NCBI RefSeq assembly: GCF_015351405.1
Contig: NZ_JADKMY010000001.1
Span: 868,001 to 932,000, forward strand
Reading direction: 5' to 3'
Source: Corynebacterium suicordis DSM 45110
Lineage (GTDB): Bacteria; Actinomycetota; Actinomycetes; Mycobacteriales; Mycobacteriaceae
DNA: 64,000 nucleotides
Part shown: positions 8,646 through 18,500 of the stretch, in pieces
How the letters are laid out: each line of letters opens with the position of its first letter
Position numbering within the stretch: position 1 is the stretch's first letter
Program-made: the position numbers and the translations under genes
Notes under the pieces: model-generated
Told to the model about the DNA's origin: nothing
The model's input: the letters and a program-made list of their open reading frames with translations, nothing else
Databases searched by the model: none

Positions 8646-8661
8646 TAGAACAAACGTTCTA
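8646..8661. promoter_or_regulatory. LexA/SOS-box-like palindrome in divergent promoter region
   Basis: TAGAAC-AAAC-GTTCTA is a perfect 6+6 inverted repeat. The core GAAC-N4-GTTC is that of actinobacterial and Bacillus LexA boxes (consensus CGAACRNRYGTTYC); only the outermost bases differ. A -10-like hexamer (TAAAAT, 8660-8665) overlaps its right end. It sits between the divergent genes at 8523 (minus) and 8766 (plus), so it could control either or both. Confidence 0.45.
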
Positions 8662-8765
8662 AAATTGCTAGGCCTGTTGCCCGCTACCGCTCCGGCGGGT
8701 GGGCAATTAGCATGGGGAGGAATCTGTAGATTTTCCCGGAGATGTTTAGCGAGGCGGACAACAAC

Positions 8766-10091
8766 ATGAGTGATGTGGCGATCATCGGCGGCGGCCTCCC
8801 AGGTCTGGCGGCCGCACGCACCCTGCGCAATGCGGGTGTGCGGTGCACGCTGTTTGAGGCGTCGTCCCAGCTGGGAGGCCGCGCGCGTTCTGAGCACTTC
8901 GGCGATATCACCGTGGATCATGGCTTTCAGCTGCTCAACTCCTGGTACCCCTCGCTCAAGGAGCTGTTGAGCAGCGGCGAATATGCGGCCCTGAATCAAC
9001 GGGCGTTCCGGGCGGGAATCCAAACCTGCACCGAGGAAACCCGCGCTTTCGTGGGAGACCCCGTGCGTACCCCGCGGATCTTGCGCGATCTGATGTCCAA
9101 GAGTGGGCGCTCCGCCTTCAGCCTGCGCGACCTCATGGGACTGCGTAAGTGGTTGGGTACGGAGCTGACCCATCGTTCCTCGCTGGAGCTGCGCACCATC
9201 AGTAAGAATCGACGCAAGCGCGATGCATTCGTGCGAGATGCCCTCAATGACTCCGGGGTGAACCGGCGGATGCGCACGGCCGTGGCCAATCCGGCTATGC
9301 GAGCATTCATGCTGGATACGGACGGGGAGACCTCCACGATCATCGCCAAGTGGGTCTTCGGCACGTTCCTGCGGGGAGCGCCCACCGTGCCTGCTGAGGG
9401 AATGGGTGACGTGGCGAACCTGCTGGGCCGCAATACCGGGGTGATCACGGAAACCAATGCCAAGGTCACCGGCATTCGCGTGCAGGAACCGAGCGCTCAC
9501 CAGGCAGGAACAGTGCGCGTGGAGCTAGGAGAGCAGGGGCGGGTGGAAAATTTCCGCTACGTGATTCTCGCCGTGCCACAAAATGTGGAGGCTGAACTGC
9601 TGGGACGTTCTCTGCTGCCAACGCGCGGGATGGAAACTTTCTGGTTTGTCTCCGATGAACCCGTGGGGGATAGCCCGGTGATCACCGTGGATGGCTCGGG
9701 CAAAAGCCCCGTGGCCAGCATCGCTGAGCTCACGGCAGTGGCTCCCTCCTATGCGCCGGGGCGTCACCTGGTGCAGGGCAGCGTGGCCTTCGGTGGTAGC
9801 TCCCGCGCGCTGCGCGCCGACCAGATCCCCAACGAAACAGAGATGCGCCGACACATGGGCGCGCTGTTGGGCGTGGATCCTGCCGGCTGGGAGTTGGTGA
9901 CCCGCCACCACATTCCGAACGCTTTCCCCACCTTCACCCCGGCGATGGCCGCCCAGGCAGCGAACGAAGATCTCCTCATCAAGGGATCGGTGGCGCTGGC
10001 GGGAATTCAGCACGCCACCCCGTCCGTGGATGGAGCTTTGCGCAGTGGTCAACGGGCCGCGCAGCGCGTCATCGAGCTCCTCAAAGACTGA
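8766..10091 (+). CDS. FAD-dependent amine oxidase / phytoene desaturase-like oxidoreductase
   Basis: This 441-residue flavoprotein has an N-terminal dinucleotide fold: VAIIGGGLPGLAAARTL with GxGxxG at residues 8-13, a Glu at the end of the second strand (LFE), and the GGRARS motif of the amine-oxidase/protoporphyrinogen-oxidase/phytoene-desaturase superfamily. DHGFQLLN and a C-terminal substrate/FAD-closing segment (ATPSVDGALRSGQRAA) are also typical. ATG 8766 has GAGG about 9 bases upstream; an ATG at 8742 has the ribosome site too close. No carotenoid genes are adjacent, so the substrate stays open. Confidence 0.85.
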   Translation: MSDVAIIGGGLPGLAAARTLRNAGVRCTLFEASSQLGGRARSEHFGDITVDHGFQLLNSWYPSLKELLSSGEYAALNQRAFRAGIQTCTEETRAFVGDPVRTPRILRDLMSKSGRSAFSLRDLMGLRKWLGTELTHRSSLELRTISKNRRKRDAFVRDALNDSGVNRRMRTAVANPAMRAFMLDTDGETSTIIAKWVFGTFLRGAPTVPAEGMGDVANLLGRNTGVITETNAKVTGIRVQEPSAHQAGTVRVELGEQGRVENFRYVILAVPQNVEAELLGRSLLPTRGMETFWFVSDEPVGDSPVITVDGSGKSPVASIAELTAVAPSYAPGRHLVQGSVAFGGSSRALRADQIPNETEMRRHMGALLGVDPAGWELVTRHHIPNAFPTFTPAMAAQAANEDLLIKGSVALAGIQHATPSVDGALRSGQRAAQRVIELLKD

Positions 10092-10192
10092 CAGTGATCT
10101 ACGACTCATTGCGGGGAGTGCCTTTGTCCTAGATCACTCCGCGCGGAAGGAAAGTGGCTTTTAGCTGCAGCAAAGCGTAGTGTCTCTAAACG

Positions 10193-12439
10193 ATGAGTGA
10201 TACTGAAAACGTCACCGGCGACGTTAACCAGCCGGTAGAAGACGACAACCAGGTATCTCAGAATAATCTGCACGGTGAGGACAATGGCGATAAGCCATTG
10301 GACGTGGTTGATGTGCTCGGGGAAAACCCTGAGGCATCTGCGCCTATCGAAGAGGTAGCGCAGGACACCACGGAGCATGTGAACGCAGGAACATCTGAGA
10401 AGGCCGAAGAAGCTAAAGATGTAGAGACTAAGGCAAACGAAGGTCCTCGGTTTGATGACCTCAACCTGCCTGCAGAAGTCTTGGCAGCGGTGAAGAAGGT
10501 TGGCTATGAGCAGCCTTCACCAATCCAAGCAGAGACCATTCCCATCTTGATGGATGGAAATGATGTCGTGGGCTTGGCGCAGACCGGTACGGGTAAGACC
10601 GCCGCGTTCGCGCTCCCGATCCTCTCCCGGATCGACCGTAAGGCGCGCCACCCACAGGCGCTGGTACTGGCACCAACTCGCGAACTTGCCCTGCAGGTTT
10701 CCGAGGCATTCCAGTCCTTCTCTGAGCACCTCGGCGGAATTTCCGTTCTGCCAATCTACGGTGGCCAGGCCTACGGCGTGCAGCTTTCCGGCTTGCGCCG
10801 CGGCGCGCACATCGTGGTCGGCACCCCAGGCCGTGTCATCGATCACCTGAAGAAGGGCAGCCTGGACATCTCCAACCTGCGCTTCATGGTGCTGGATGAG
10901 GCCGATGAGATGCTGAACATGGGCTTCCAGGAGGATGTGGAACGCATTCTGCAGGACACCCCTGACACCAAGCAGGTGGCACTGTTCTCCGCCACCATGC
11001 CAAACGGCATCCGTCGTTTGTCTAAGCAGTACCTGAACAACCCAGTGGAAGTTACCGTCAAGGCTTCCCAGCGCACCTCGGAAAACATCGAGCAGGACTT
11101 CCTGATGGTCAACCACCGTCAGAAGCTGGACGCGTTGACCCGCATCCTCGAGGTCACCGAATTCGATGCCATGATCATGTTCGTGCGCACCAAGAACGAG
11201 ACCGAAGAGTTGGCAGAACGCCTGCGTGCTCGCGGTTTCAACGCTGCAGCCATCAACGGCGATATCGCCCAGGCGCAGCGCGAAAAGACCGTGGATCAGC
11301 TCAAGGATGGCCGTTTGGACATCCTGGTGGCTACCGATGTGGCTGCTCGTGGCTTGGACGTGGATCGCATTACCCACGTGTTCAACTACGACATCCCTCA
11401 TGACACCGAGTCTTACGTGCACCGCATTGGTCGTACCGGCCGTGCAGGTCGTACCGGCCGTGCCATCCTCTTCGTGACCCCTCGTGAACGACGCCTGCTC
11501 AAGGCTATCGAGCGGGCCACCAAGTCCCAGCTCAAGGAAATTCAGCTGCCTTCCGTTGACCAGGTCAACGAATCCCGCAAGGAAAAGTTCAACGAACAGT
11601 TGACCGAATCCCTGGGTGACACGCAGATCCAGACTTTCCGCGAACTGGTCAAGGGCTACGCCGAGTCCAATGAAGTCTCCATGGAAGATATCGCCGCCGC
11701 GCTTGCAGTTCAGCTGCAGGCTGGTGAGAACTTCCTCATGAAGGAGCCACCAAAGGACGAGCGTCCAGCTCGCCGCCGCGAAGATGATCGCTATGGCGAT
11801 GACCGTCGCAGCGGTGGCGGCTCGGCACGCGACTTCAAGGAACGCTTCAACCGCGAAGCTCCTAAGGTTGCGGATCGCAATGGCAAGGAACTTGCTGTTT
11901 ACCGCCTGAGCGTGGGACACCGTCAGCGCGTGCGTCCGGGTGCCATCGTTGGCGCTCTGGCCAACGAGGGTGGACTGAACTCTCGCGACTTCGGCCGGAT
12001 CAGCATCTTTGCTGAGCACTCCTTGGTTGAGTTGCCTGCGGATCTTCCAGAAGACGTGTTCCGTCAGCTGGATGACACCCGCGTGTCCGGTCAGCTGATC
12101 AACATCGAGCCAGACCCAGGCGCTCCTAATGGTCGCCCAGGCAGCCAGGATCGTGGAGATCGCCGTGGCGGAGACCGCGGTGGAGACCGTGGACCACGTC
12201 GCGGAGGTCGCGATGATGACCGCCGTGGAGGCGACCGCGGTGGAGACCGTGGCGGTTTCCGCGGTGGCCGTTCCAACGATCGCAGCGACGGCGGATTCCG
12301 CGGACGTGATAGCGACGGCGGAAGCCGTGGCGGCAGGTTCAACGATCGCGATGACCGTGGTGGAAGCCGCGGAGGTCGCTCTAACGATCGCAGCGAAGGC
12401 GGATTCCGCGGACGCGGACGAGGTAACTGGGAGCGCTAA
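10193..12439 (+). CDS. deaD: DEAD-box ATP-dependent RNA helicase
   Basis: DeaD/CsdA-type helicases unwind RNA in ribosome assembly and mRNA decay. The 748-residue protein has an acidic N-terminal extension (1-85), a Q motif (FDDLNLPAEVLAAV, 87-100), AQTGTGKT (129-136), PTREL (161-165), DEAD (235-238), SAT (266-268) and motif VI HRIGRTGRAGR (410-420). A DbpA/CsdA-type RNA-binding domain lies at about 575-650. From about 650 to the end there is an Arg/Gly/Asp-rich tail built of RGGDRGGDRG-like repeats, a typical RNA-contacting extension. The gene is monocistronic with a strong terminator. The tail coding region is internally repetitive at DNA level. Confidence 0.95.
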   Translation: MSDTENVTGDVNQPVEDDNQVSQNNLHGEDNGDKPLDVVDVLGENPEASAPIEEVAQDTTEHVNAGTSEKAEEAKDVETKANEGPRFDDLNLPAEVLAAVKKVGYEQPSPIQAETIPILMDGNDVVGLAQTGTGKTAAFALPILSRIDRKARHPQALVLAPTRELALQVSEAFQSFSEHLGGISVLPIYGGQAYGVQLSGLRRGAHIVVGTPGRVIDHLKKGSLDISNLRFMVLDEADEMLNMGFQEDVERILQDTPDTKQVALFSATMPNGIRRLSKQYLNNPVEVTVKASQRTSENIEQDFLMVNHRQKLDALTRILEVTEFDAMIMFVRTKNETEELAERLRARGFNAAAINGDIAQAQREKTVDQLKDGRLDILVATDVAARGLDVDRITHVFNYDIPHDTESYVHRIGRTGRAGRTGRAILFVTPRERRLLKAIERATKSQLKEIQLPSVDQVNESRKEKFNEQLTESLGDTQIQTFRELVKGYAESNEVSMEDIAAALAVQLQAGENFLMKEPPKDERPARRREDDRYGDDRRSGGGSARDFKERFNREAPKVADRNGKELAVYRLSVGHRQRVRPGAIVGALANEGGLNSRDFGRISIFAEHSLVELPADLPEDVFRQLDDTRVSGQLINIEPDPGAPNGRPGSQDRGDRRGGDRGGDRGPRRGGRDDDRRGGDRGGDRGGFRGGRSNDRSDGGFRGRDSDGGSRGGRFNDRDDRGGSRGGRSNDRSEGGFRGRGRGNWER
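12154..12424 (+). repeat. Internal repeats encoding the Arg/Gly-rich tail of DeaD
   Basis: Short imperfect tandem units (GGAGACCGCGGTGGAGACCG and relatives) and a longer unit encoding SNDRS-GGFRGR recur through this stretch. They encode the disordered RGG/RGD tail. Such repeats are prone to slip, so length may vary between strains. Confidence 0.7.
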
Positions 12440-12473
12440 GCCCCACTGACTCGCTTGATCATTCGCGCGAAGT

Positions 12474-12511
12474 AAAAGCCCCGCTCAAGGAAATCCTTGA
12501 GCGGGGCTTTT
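12474..12511. terminator. Strong intrinsic terminator after deaD
   Basis: A perfect 18-base-pair stem (AAAAGCCCCGCTCAAGGA / TCCTTGAGCGGGGCTTTT) with a two-base loop ends in TTTT on the plus strand and equally in TTTT on the minus strand. It therefore works in both directions: for deaD and for the minus-strand gene ending at 12535. Confidence 0.95.
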
Positions 12512-12534
12512 CGCTGTGGAAAAGAACCGGAGGT

Positions 12535-13017
12535 TTAGAGGAACATCAGGATGGCGATGATGATCCAGAGAAGGTTGAAGATTCCGCCGAACATTGCTGC
12601 CTGACCGGGAAGCTTGGACACATCAGCGTCCTTGAGCTGAGCGGTTTCCTTTTCGCTGGCGGGAGCATCAGCAGGGCTGAGGCTGTTGGTGGCAACCAGG
12701 GCGCGACGCTGGCGAGGAATCACCAGGAAGATGAGCAAGCCCCACGCAATGACTGCGAGCAGCAAGGACGCGTGGTAGCGGCCTTCCTTCAGCGCACCAT
12801 CCACGGTGAGCATGGCCACGAGTCCCAAAGCGGGAACCAGCAGGGACGCCAAACCGTAGATACGGGTGACCTTGTGCAGCAGGCGCAGGGTCCCAGGGGC
12901 TTCTTCGCCGGCGGTGACCTTTCGCATCTGTGGCGCGAACATGGAAGTGGAGACCATCACGGGTCCGATGAGCATGATGGCTGCAAGGATATGCAGGGCA
13001 ATTACTAAAGTCGTCAT
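12535..13017 (-). CDS. Small integral membrane protein (DUF2269-like)
   Basis: This gene encodes 160 residues with four predicted membrane helices: near residues 4-26 (LHILAAIMLIGPVMVSTSMF), 54-72, 80-98 and at the C-terminus (FGGIFNLLWIIIAILMFL). The pattern and length fit the DUF2269/small predicted membrane protein families; no catalytic motif is visible. The start is ambiguous: ATG 13023 (MCM...) and ATG 13017 (MTTLVIAL) both lie behind a weak GAGAAAG site, and I chose the second. It is the last gene of the putP-nuclease-membrane protein series, 65 bases after the nuclease gene. Confidence 0.75.
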   Translation of the reverse strand: MTTLVIALHILAAIMLIGPVMVSTSMFAPQMRKVTAGEEAPGTLRLLHKVTRIYGLASLLVPALGLVAMLTVDGALKEGRYHASLLLAVIAWGLLIFLVIPRQRRALVATNSLSPADAPASEKETAQLKDADVSKLPGQAAMFGGIFNLLWIIIAILMFL

Positions 13018-13082
13018 GCACACACTTTCTCATTGTTTGGAGAAAATGTCAGATCCATAAGTACTAGCTGTGAAGAAAAGCT

Positions 13083-13754
13083 TTACAGCTGACAGACTTC
13101 CCGCGCTGTTGCGGCATCTGCCCGGCTAATAGCCAGACCATAATGAACGGCGACCTGGAGAAAGCGGGAGACATAATGGCATTGCCCACGCGCATCCGGT
13201 GGTAGCCATTGCCCGGGGGTGCTATCCGACTTTTCCTGGTTGAGTGCTTCCGCCGTGGCCGCCAGATTCCGCGCGTAATCATTGGCGAACTGCCTACGCT
13301 GAAGGGGTTCCCAGTTCCACGCACCCATATCCCACGCGGCAGCTAGCGGATAGATGTGATCGATCTCGATGGCGGTCACCGCCTCCGTGGCACCGGTGTA
13401 TTCATCGCTGGCCACTGTGGGTTTTGGTTGTGCGGGCTCAGACTGCGTGAGTTCAGCAGCTGCGCGGCGCAAGACGATCTCGCGCGTGTCCAAGTACTCG
13501 CCTTCAGCCGTGACCTGGCTGGCCCACCCGTTGCCAAACTGGTCCCGGGAATAGCCCAGGATCCGCGGCCGGAAGTCCACTACCTGCAGTTGGGGGAGGG
13601 TGGAGGAGACAGAGGTGGCGTCGGCAGAAAAGGAAGAGGAAGGCCACGCGGGCAGTAAGGAGGGTGCGCGGACTGCAACCACGGACAACATGGCAAAGAA
13701 AAGGGCATAACAAAAGGCCCACCGGCGATGGAATCTTAAGTTGAGTCTGAGCAC
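13083..13754 (-). CDS. Secreted HNH-type nuclease-like protein (DUF1524/GmrSD C-terminal family)
   Basis: This gene encodes 223 residues. The N-terminus has a basic stretch and a hydrophobic core (RRWAFCYALFFAMLSVVAV, about 10-28), predicting a signal peptide or anchor, so the enzyme would act outside the membrane. The C-terminal half has the His-Me/HNH arrangement of the DUF1524 family: IEIDHIYPL with Asp132-His133, then the Asn-containing RRQFANDYARNL, and NQEKSDSTPGQW. Related exported proteins occur in many actinobacteria and are presumed DNases; activity is inferred. The start is GTG 13754, in the loop of a perfect 8-base-pair hairpin. putP lies 44 bases upstream. Confidence 0.8.
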   Translation of the reverse strand: MLRLNLRFHRRWAFCYALFFAMLSVVAVRAPSLLPAWPSSSFSADATSVSSTLPQLQVVDFRPRILGYSRDQFGNGWASQVTAEGEYLDTREIVLRRAAAELTQSEPAQPKPTVASDEYTGATEAVTAIEIDHIYPLAAAWDMGAWNWEPLQRRQFANDYARNLAATAEALNQEKSDSTPGQWLPPDARGQCHYVSRFLQVAVHYGLAISRADAATAREVCQL

Positions 13755-13769
13755 AAAAGCATCAGACTC
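13743..13769 (-). other. Hairpin spanning the start codon of the HNH nuclease gene
   Basis: GAGTCTGA-N11-TCAGACTC is a perfect 8-base-pair inverted repeat between putP and the nuclease gene. Read on the minus strand, the predicted GTG start lies at the end of the loop. It may be a weak putP terminator (no T run follows) or a translational control element. Confidence 0.45.
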
Positions 13770-13798
13770 CGCCGGGGGCCTAGAAGTTCACGCGAGGA

Positions 13799-15397
13799 TT
13801 AGTGAGCAGCGTTCCTCACGACGCTGGACTGAGCTGCGTCCTCGAAATCAACCTCGGGGTTGGACTTGGTGGTGCGGGAGAGGGCAATGGCCTTATCGAA
13901 GGTATCCAGGACCTCCTGGGAAGGCGTCTTGGTGGCGTAGGTGACAACCACCATGGCCAACACGCTGGCTGCCACACCGGGGATCATTTCGTAGAGGCCG
14001 AATGGCTTCTCGATGATTCCGAACGAGGCCAGGCCACCCCAGAGGAAGGTCACCACGGCACCGGCGATGATGCTGGCGATGGCACCTGGGGCGTTGAGTC
14101 GGCGCCAGTACAGAGCGCCCAAGACCACTGGGCCAAAGGAGGCACCGAAACCGGCCCACGCGAATTCCACCAGCTTCAAGATGGCGGAGGTGGAATCCAG
14201 TGCGATCAGACCAGCCAGGACGGCCACAACGATCACGGAGATGCGGGAGAGCAGCTTCAGGGACTTATCGGAAGCGTTCTTGTTGATGAGCCCCTTGTAG
14301 ATGTCCTCGATCAGCGCGGAGGAGACCACCAGCAGCTGGGAGGACACGGTGGACATGATGGCTGCCAGCACCGCGGTCAGCACCAAACCGGCGAGCAGTG
14401 GGTGGAAGAGGATGCGGCCCATGTCCAGGAAGATGGTCTCAAAGTTTTCCTGGTCAGAAATGGCGATGGATGGATCCATGCCGAAGAACGCCGGGCCGAT
14501 GATGGCCACGAAGATCGCGCCGAGCAGGCAGAGGAACATCCAGCTCACGCCGTAGGCCATGCCGGCCTTCGCATCGGAAGGGGAGCGCAGAGCCATGAAG
14601 CGAACAATGATGTGTGGCTGGCCGAAGTAACCCAAACCCCATGCGAGGTTGGAGATGATGGCCACAAAACCCACGCCGGTGAACAGGGAGAACCAGTTCT
14701 CGTTGGGCGCGATGGTCTCCAGGCCGTAAGCGTGCTCGGTCTGGTACGTCCAGATAGCGCTGGGGTCATCCATGGTGACCAGAGCCACCACGGGCACGGC
14801 CAGCAGAGCCAGGAACATGATCAGGCCCTGCACGGTATCCGTGTAGGACACCGCCAGGAAGCCACCGATGAAGGTGTAGATCACGGTGACCGCGGCGATG
14901 ATCACCAGGCCGACCAAGTAATCGCCCTGGAAGGTGGACTGGAAGTACTTGCCGCCGGCGACCATGCCGGAAGAGACGTAGAACGTGAAGAACACCAAAA
15001 TAACCAGGCCAGCGACCACGCGCAGCACGCGGGAGGTGTCATGGAAGCGGTTCTCCAGGAAGGAGGGCAGTGTGATGGAGTTGTTCGCCACCTCCGTGTA
15101 GGAGCGCAGGCGAGGAGCGGTGATCTGCCAGTTCACGGCAGCGCCGATCAGGAGTCCGATGGCCATCCACAGCTCGGAGAAGCCGGAGACGTAGATCGCG
15201 GCAGGCAGACCCATGAGCAGCCAGCCGGACATGTCCGAGGCGCCCGCGGAGAGAGCGGCCGGGAAAGGGTGCAGCTTGCGGCCGCCGAGCATGAAGTCTT
15301 CATACTCATCTGTTTCCCTAAATGAATACAACCCGATGAGAACCATGGCGATGAGGTAAATCACCATGGCGATCACGAACCAAGTGAGTTCGGACAA
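13799..15397 (-). CDS. putP: Sodium/proline symporter
   Basis: PutP imports proline with Na+ and belongs to the solute:sodium symporter family. The 532 residues form about 13 membrane helices beginning ELTWFVIAMVIYLIAMVLIG. Family-typical segments include LHPFPAALSAGASDMSGWLL (substrate/Na+ site region), the helix-8 segment IMSTVSSQLLVVSSALIEDI and a C-terminal cytoplasmic tail. Length and motifs match proline permeases. The start codon is TTG at 15397, with AGGAG about 10 bases upstream. It is divergent from the SNF2 gene (140 bases between starts) and leads a minus-strand series with the nuclease-like gene. Confidence 0.9.
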   Translation of the reverse strand: MSELTWFVIAMVIYLIAMVLIGLYSFRETDEYEDFMLGGRKLHPFPAALSAGASDMSGWLLMGLPAAIYVSGFSELWMAIGLLIGAAVNWQITAPRLRSYTEVANNSITLPSFLENRFHDTSRVLRVVAGLVILVFFTFYVSSGMVAGGKYFQSTFQGDYLVGLVIIAAVTVIYTFIGGFLAVSYTDTVQGLIMFLALLAVPVVALVTMDDPSAIWTYQTEHAYGLETIAPNENWFSLFTGVGFVAIISNLAWGLGYFGQPHIIVRFMALRSPSDAKAGMAYGVSWMFLCLLGAIFVAIIGPAFFGMDPSIAISDQENFETIFLDMGRILFHPLLAGLVLTAVLAAIMSTVSSQLLVVSSALIEDIYKGLINKNASDKSLKLLSRISVIVVAVLAGLIALDSTSAILKLVEFAWAGFGASFGPVVLGALYWRRLNAPGAIASIIAGAVVTFLWGGLASFGIIEKPFGLYEMIPGVAASVLAMVVVTYATKTPSQEVLDTFDKAIALSRTTKSNPEVDFEDAAQSSVVRNAAH

Positions 15398-15537
15398 GGG
15401 GAATCACTCCTTTGTGGCGTGAATCGTGCAGCAGCTTAAAAAACTTCTGTGAAGCTCCCAGCTAACTCCAATGAATACTGATCTCACCACCGTAGCCAAA
15501 ACAATCCCTTGTCTCAGCTACATGGTAAAACCAGTGC

Positions 15538-18500
15538 ATGGATTTCCAATCGCGGTTGCACGCCCTGTTGCCCTCTGAGGGCGGGTTGCACCTGTGGGTG
15601 GAAAAGGTGGATGGCCGGGTGGTGGTCACTGATTCCGCTGTGCTGGGGGAAGAGGATCTGCCCGCAGAATTATTGCGATTGGTGCAGGCCAGGCCATTGC
15701 GACAGCGCGGAAGTGTATGGCTGGCTACACCCAAAGGCAAACTCAAGCGCGTTCCCGTGCCTGCGGTGGCGTACACGCCGGAGCAGTCCCTGAAAGTGCT
15801 GCATGAGATATCTCAGTGGGCACAGAAAGCACGGGATAATTCTGCCTCCCGTGAGGATCAGCCGGGCGTGGCGAACCCGGATGCGCTGGGCGCGGAGGTG
15901 TATTTCCTTCTAGATCTATACCGTTGCGCGTTGGATATTGTCCGCGCCGGCCGTGTGATGCTGCGGATGGATCGCGTGGACAACGAGTGGTACCCGCGCT
16001 GGATGCCCTCCACTGCCGGTTCCCACCACGCTGTGTTGCAGCAATTGCGCGATGCCACCCCGGAGGTGCTGAGCCGCAACGGTGGTGAGGACGTGGTGGG
16101 CCAGTGGGTAGATGAAATGGTGCACTGGATGAGCATCCGCATCTTCCAGGACACCCTGGGCAGCACCGATGAGATCAACACTCCCTTCATGAATTCTGTC
16201 CTGGCGGGCCAGCCTGCGCGGCGGGTCTCTGCGGATACGGTCTCCCAACTCAACCGTTGGCGCACCTCGGCCGCCGATGCCGCCAGCCAGGTGGTCTTGG
16301 TTCTTTCTTCTCCTTCCGACGCCACCACTGCCGGCCACAGCGCAGATACCGGGATCGGGGACATCCCTCTGGAGGACATCCGCTGGCGGTTGGATATCGG
16401 GATGAGCGTCAACGATGGGCCCACCGAAGTGCTGGTTCCCGCAGAAATGACAGACGCGCAATCCGCGAGACTGTACAGAGCCTTGGCGCACATGCGGGCC
16501 ACGTGGCGGCCCTTGGCTGCGATGTTGGCTCCCGTGGAGCAGTGGTTCACCACGGGTGTGTGGCAACCGCAGTTTCCCGGGGTGGAGAGTAGCGCGCAGG
16601 ACCGTCGGATGTCGCTGGCCTTGGGTATCGATGAGGTGGAGATGCTGCTCTCCGAGGGCGTGCGCAGCCTGCGCGGGGCAGGCGTGCAGGTGATGGTGCC
16701 CAGGGGATGGACGCGCGCGGTACCGCAGGTGAAAGTGGCGGTGAACCCGGTGGGAGCAGGCCAGGGCTCCGGCAAGCTCGGACTGGATCAGCTGGTGAAC
16801 TTTGAGTGGGACATCTCAGTTGAGGGGGAAAGCCTCGATGAGAACGCTCGCCGGGAGCTGGTGCAGTCCGCCAGCAGCATCGTGGCAGTCAATGGTCGAT
16901 TCATGTACCTGGATTCCAGCTCGCTGCACCGGGCCAGGGGATGGCTGCATGCCATCAAGAAAAAGGACGAGATTGATCCGCTGGATGAGGACCTAGATGA
17001 AGATCTGCAGGTGAGTCTGCGGGACATCATGGAGGCGGATGCGCTGGCGTCGGAATACCATGAAACCAGCGGTGACCACCACTTTCGCATCGAGGCAAAC
17101 GGGTGGATGGAACGGTTGCTCTCCGATGAGCCGGTGAGCCCGCCGCAGCCGGTGACGGTACCGGATTCGGTGCGCACTTCGCTGCGGGACCATCAGGTGC
17201 GCGGAGTGAGTTGGCTGGCGTGGATGAGCGAGCATCACCTAGGGGCGATCCTGGCTGATGACATGGGCCTGGGCAAGACACTGCAGGTCCTGGCGTTGCT
17301 GGCGTGGGAGAAATCCCAGGCGGAGCACGCGCAGGTGGATCCGGTGCTGGTGATCGCTCCCACCAGCGTGTTGGACGCGTGGAAGCGTGAGGTGCAGCGG
17401 CACACCCCGGAGCTGACGGTGCTGGTGGATCACGGCGCGGCCAAGGTCACGGATGAGAAGTTTGCGCAGAAGGCTGCGGGTTATGACATTGTGGTGACCT
17501 CCTACGGCACCGTTTCCCGCAATCCCGAGCGCTATCAGCAGGTGCAGTGGCACCGGGTGGTGGCCGATGAAGCGCAGAACATCAAGAATCCCGGAACCAA
17601 GCAATCCCGCGCGGTGCGGAGTTTGCCCGCAGGTCACCGGATTGCGCTGACGGGCACACCGGTGGAGAACCGGCTGAGCGATCTTTATGCGCTCATGGAT
17701 TTTGCCAACCCCGGGATTCTGGGCAGCCCGGCGGCTTTTCAGAATCGCCTGGCCATCCCCGTGGAGCGCTATGGGGATGAGACCGCGCGGGAGCGTTTGC
17801 AGCGCGTGGTGCAGCCGTTTGTGCTGCGCAGGTTGAAGTCCGATGAAGGCATGGGGCTGAACCTGCCGGAAAAGCGCGATGAGGTGGAGCTCATCCCGTT
17901 GACCAGCGAACAGGCTGCGCTCTACCAGGCGTTTACCGAAAGCATGGAGGAGAAGCTGCGCAACCGGGAGGAATCACGCAAGGGGATGATCCTGGGTGCC
18001 TTGGTGAAGATCAAGCAGATCTGCAATCACCCGGCGCATTTCGCGGGGGATGGCTCGGCGCTGTTGCGCCTGGGGAGGCATCGCTCCAACAAGGTCAAGC
18101 GCATGTTTGAGATCATTGATGCCGCCCGCGCCGAAGGCAGAAAAGTGCTGGTGTTCACGCAATTCCCCAGCTTCGGGCGGATGCTGATCCCCGAGATGAG
18201 CGCGCGCTATGACACCGAGATCCCCATGCTGCATGGCGGGCTTTCGCGGAGTGCGCGCGCGGAGATGGTGGCGGGATTCCAGAATCCAGAAGGGCCGCCG
18301 ATCATGCTGCTCTCCGTGCGCGCGGGCGGCACGGGCATCACACTCACGGAGGCCTCAGTGGTAATCCACATTGACCGGTGGTGGAACCCCGCCGTGGAGG
18401 ATCAGGCAACCGACCGTGCGTACCGGATTGGGCAGGACAAACCCGTGACTGTCTATAAGCTGGTCACCAAGGGCACCTTGGATGAGCGCATCCATGACAT

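Noticed and set aside
10517-12019. A 500-codon minus-strand frame opposite deaD
   Set aside because: It is antisense to the conserved helicase core, with no start signal and no domain.
13802-15325. A 507-codon plus-strand frame opposite putP
   Set aside because: It is a His/Gly/Gln/Asp-rich shadow of hydrophobic putP codons; putP has motifs, length and a ribosome site.
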